A DNA stretch of 37,278 nucleotides from Gemmataceae bacterium (GTDB lineage Bacteria > Planctomycetota > Planctomycetia > Gemmatales > Gemmataceae). The DNA lies in NCBI GenBank assembly GCA_019752375.1, contig JAIEMG010000052.1, positions 1 through 37,278 on the forward strand, in the 5' to 3' direction. Positions 34,898 through 37,278 of this stretch are shown piece by piece (position 1 is the stretch's first letter; every line of letters starts with the position of its first letter). The notes under the pieces are model-generated. The model worked only from the letters and a program-made list of their open reading frames with translations, was not told where the DNA came from and searched no databases. The translations under genes and the position numbers were made by a program.

Positions 34898-36637
34898 ATG
34901 GCGCAATCCTTGAAGGGCCACGTCCTGATCCTCGGCGACAACGACCGCGCCAGCTTGACCACCGTACGCTCGCTGGGTCGGGCGGGGCTGAAGGTCCATC
35001 TCGTGGCGTTCGAGTCGAACTCCGCCACGCGTGGATCGCGCCATGTCTTCCGAATCCACCACCTCGGACATCCGCTGGTCGACACCGAAGGGTTCGTCCG
35101 CCGGCTATTGGACGTGCTGGGCCGCCAACGGTTCGATCTCGTGGTTCCGACGTCCGATGCGTCGTTGGTCCCCCTGATGCCCTGGCGCGATACGCTCGCA
35201 GCTCGCGCTTGTCTTGCTTTCCCGGACACGGAGGGCTTTGCCGCGACGCACGGGAAGCACCACACGATTGCCATCGCGGAGCGCCTGGGCATTGCGACGC
35301 CGCGGACACAGGCCTTTTATAGGCCGGAAGAGGCCGCGGACACGAGTCGCTTGGGGCCGTACCCGCTGGTACTGAAGCCAACGTCGAGCATCATCGCCGG
35401 CGTGCCGGGACGCAACGAAATCCGCATCGTCACCGCGGAAGCGGAACTGCGTCGGTGGTTGCCCCGAATGCTTCAGCGCTGCCCGGTGCTGGTGCAAGAG
35501 TTCTGCCGGGGACACGGCGTGGGTCTCGACGTGCTCGCGAACCGGGGCGACGTCATCGCGGCCTTTCAGCACCGGCGCGTTCACGAGCCGCGCAACGGTG
35601 GCGCTTCGTCCTATCGGGCCAGCACCCCGCTTTCAGCCGAGTTGCTCGACGCAGCACGGCGGTTTTGCAGAGAGGTCCGCTGGACCGGACCGGCCATGTT
35701 CGAGTTCAAGCACGACCCGCAAACGGGCTCGAACGTGCTGATGGAAGTCAACGGCCGGTTCTGGGGCTCGCTGGCATTGGCGGTGCAAGCTGGCGTCGAT
35801 TTTCCACGCATGCTCTACGAAATGCTTGTGCTTGGCCAGACGCGGCCCACGTTCACCTACCGGGTTCCATACTTCGTGCGGCATAGCACCGCCGATGCCG
35901 ACTGGTTGCTGACGAGCCTTCGCGATCCTGCCGGCAGACAGGTGCTCCGCCAACGCGGCTGGCGCGGACTGGGCGCGGAGCTGGTCAACGTCCTGTTGGG
36001 TCGTGAAGGCTACGACCTGGAAAGCCTCTCCGATCCGCGACCGGCATTGTCGGCTTGGGGCACATTTCTGCGTCAGAAGGGCAGCAAGCTTTGGCAGAGC
36101 GTGGACGAGCGCCGCTGTGTCCGCCTGGCTGCTCGTCAGGCGCGCGACCGGCAGGGACTTACCCGCGCCTTGCGTGCCGCCCGATCGATTTTGTTCGTAT
36201 GTCACGGCAACATCAACCGCAGTGCATTCGCCGAGAAGCAATTGCACGCGACCGGCGGCCTCCGCCCGGCCTTGCGCATCGCGTCCGCGGGACTCGTCCC
36301 GGAAGGCGGCCACACGAGTGGGCCACTGTCGCGTGAGGTGGCCAGGGACTACGGCATCGACCTGTCGACCCATCAATCCGTGGCGCTCAATCCGCGCATG
36401 CTCGACGAGTTCGACCTTGTCTTCTACATGGAACCGGCCCATTTGCGGTCCATCCGCGCGATGAATCGCTCGGCCATTCGCAAGTGTTACCCTCTCTCGG
36501 TCCTCGATGCGCACGACGGGACGGTCGCCATTCCCGACCCGGACGGACGGGGCCGCGTCACGTTTGAGCAGGTTTATCGCCGGATTGCGAACTGTGTGAC
36601 CGTGCTGGCGCGGTCGATCGGGCGCCCGGCGGCCTAG
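34898..36637 (+). CDS. ATP-grasp ligase fused to low-molecular-weight protein tyrosine phosphatase
   Basis: The 579-residue protein has two unrelated enzyme domains. Residues about 1-320 are an ATP-grasp ligase of the carbamoyl-phosphate-synthase-like type: HVLILGDNDRASL pre-grasp strand, Lys160 (PLVLKPTSS), CPVLVQEFCRG and the metal motif MEVNGRFWGS (Glu283, Asn285). A helical linker (about 320-425) follows. Residues about 429-575 are a low-molecular-weight phosphatase with Cys435-x5-Arg441 (VCHGNINRSA), SAG at 463-465 and the general-acid loop IPDPDGRG (Asp547 or 549). The normal P-loop is CxGNxCRS; here the second Cys is Asn. It is the last gene of the operon. The ligase may add an amino acid or acid group to a sugar, and the phosphatase may oppose a tyrosine kinase; both roles are inferred. 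Confidence 0.87.
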   Translation: MAQSLKGHVLILGDNDRASLTTVRSLGRAGLKVHLVAFESNSATRGSRHVFRIHHLGHPLVDTEGFVRRLLDVLGRQRFDLVVPTSDASLVPLMPWRDTLAARACLAFPDTEGFAATHGKHHTIAIAERLGIATPRTQAFYRPEEAADTSRLGPYPLVLKPTSSIIAGVPGRNEIRIVTAEAELRRWLPRMLQRCPVLVQEFCRGHGVGLDVLANRGDVIAAFQHRRVHEPRNGGASSYRASTPLSAELLDAARRFCREVRWTGPAMFEFKHDPQTGSNVLMEVNGRFWGSLALAVQAGVDFPRMLYEMLVLGQTRPTFTYRVPYFVRHSTADADWLLTSLRDPAGRQVLRQRGWRGLGAELVNVLLGREGYDLESLSDPRPALSAWGTFLRQKGSKLWQSVDERRCVRLAARQARDRQGLTRALRAARSILFVCHGNINRSAFAEKQLHATGGLRPALRIASAGLVPEGGHTSGPLSREVARDYGIDLSTHQSVALNPRMLDEFDLVFYMEPAHLRSIRAMNRSAIRKCYPLSVLDAHDGTVAIPDPDGRGRVTFEQVYRRIANCVTVLARSIGRPAA

Positions 36638-36852
36638 CCAGCGATTCCCGCCTCCATGCTTGACGCCGCTTTCCGTCCAGCGCAAACTGTTGCCTGCTGG
36701 CACCTGCACCCCGACTCACGAGGCGGAGCAAGCCCGTGGACTGGGCGTTCCCGCTCACTCACCGGCTCCGCCATCAGCGTCCTCGTTTTTTCGTACCCTG
36801 CAAAGCGCGGCATGTGCCAACAACTGTTTCGCTCCCCGTTGAGGTTCCCGCA

Positions 36853-37278
36853 GTGCTCGCTCTACCAAGACTGCTTTCCAGTTTCCGTCTCGCTCTGCTA
36901 TGCACGGCAGCCGTTTGCCTGACTGGCGCTATCCTGGTCGCCGACGACAAAGGCAAGACGAATGCCGAGCCGAAGGAGAAGAAAGGCCCAAGCATCGCCG
37001 AGATGAAGCAGGCCATTCTGAAGCACATCACGCAGAAGACCGGCAAGCCGACCCTTGGCACCTCGGTCCCCAAGGGTAGCCCCTGGGTCTGGGCTATCGA
37101 AACCTACGAAGCCACCCCCAAGCAGGACCCGAAGCTGCTGTACGGCTGGGTCGGCGAGCACCTGGTCGTTGCGGACAAGCGCTACCTGGCCAGCAAGCAA
37201 ATCGAAGAACGCCGCAAGGGCCTGGGATTGGTGTGCGAAGCCTGCAACTGCGCCGCCCACCGCCTGAAAGACACGAAG
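36853..37278 (+). CDS. Secreted hypothetical protein, cut by the window end
   Basis: GTG 36853 has GAGG eight bases upstream; the frame stays open for 142 codons to the window edge. The N-terminus (about 1-30, LPRLLSSFRLALLCTAAV... ending LVADD) is a signal peptide. A Lys/Glu-rich spacer follows, then a region with SPWVWAIETYEATPK and LLYGWVGEHLVVADKRYL, and the cysteine cluster CEACNCAAH near the end. The cluster might bind metal or haem or form disulfides outside the cytoplasm. I do not know the family. It lies 215 bases after the polysaccharide operon, with no recognised terminator between. The C-terminus is missing. Confidence 0.65.
   Translation, partial: MLALPRLLSSFRLALLCTAAVCLTGAILVADDKGKTNAEPKEKKGPSIAEMKQAILKHITQKTGKPTLGTSVPKGSPWVWAIETYEATPKQDPKLLYGWVGEHLVVADKRYLASKQIEERRKGLGLVCEACNCAAHRLKDTK

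Overview
This is a GC-rich bacterial chromosome segment. Its gene content points to a planctomycete, probably of the Gemmata type. The signs are a Hanks-type kinase starting MEPYPGYRLR, zinc-ribbon/coiled-coil membrane proteins without known relatives, a Rho factor with a long N-terminal extension, Uma2 family nucleases, a secreted GCSGG-type HtrA protease, and many palindromic intergenic repeats. The lineage is inferred from family knowledge; there is no rRNA gene here to prove it. I saw no tRNA, rRNA, CRISPR array or transposase.

Layout. Positions 1-4082: palindromic repeats and a strong leftward hairpin/terminator, a membrane-anchored vWA protein (+), then a leftward HtrA protease/sugar isomerase pair. 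4083-8750: a UbiB/AarF kinase-like gene (+), a duplicated repeat block, and a leftward pair of TVP38-type membrane protein and flavin disulfide oxidoreductase overlapping by 4 bp. 8748-12221: a secreted TPR protein (-), a small Ser/Thr kinase with an altered catalytic loop (+), and a Tat-exported ankyrin-type protein (+). 12495-16889: three leftward genes for zinc-ribbon and/or coiled-coil proteins, one with a BRCT-like C-terminal domain. 16890-17804: a 915 bp gap with a nested palindromic element and a good promoter candidate. 17805-24546: housekeeping genes polA, coaE and rho, with two overlapping small ORFs between polA and coaE, then one intact Uma2 gene and two decayed Uma2 fragments. 24554-29967: a GT-C type membrane glycosyltransferase, cardiolipin synthase (-), dienelactone hydrolase (-) and a 2-hydroxyacid dehydrogenase (+).

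30155-36637 is a tight five-gene extracellular-polysaccharide operon: O-antigen ligase/polymerase, Wzx-type flippase, family 2 glycosyltransferase, polysaccharide deacetylase, and a fusion of an ATP-grasp ligase with a low-molecular-weight protein tyrosine phosphatase. Together these would extend, flip, polymerise and modify a surface glycan. The fusion protein is the most unusual element and could couple a ligation step to dephosphorylation control. The window ends inside a gene for a secreted protein with a cysteine cluster.

The best candidates for something undescribed are the ATP-grasp/phosphatase fusion, the overlapping small ORF pair before coaE together with the missing canonical coaE start codon, the membrane coiled-coil protein with a BRCT-like end, the nested palindromic element near 17.2 kb, and the leftward structured RNA at 175-264.
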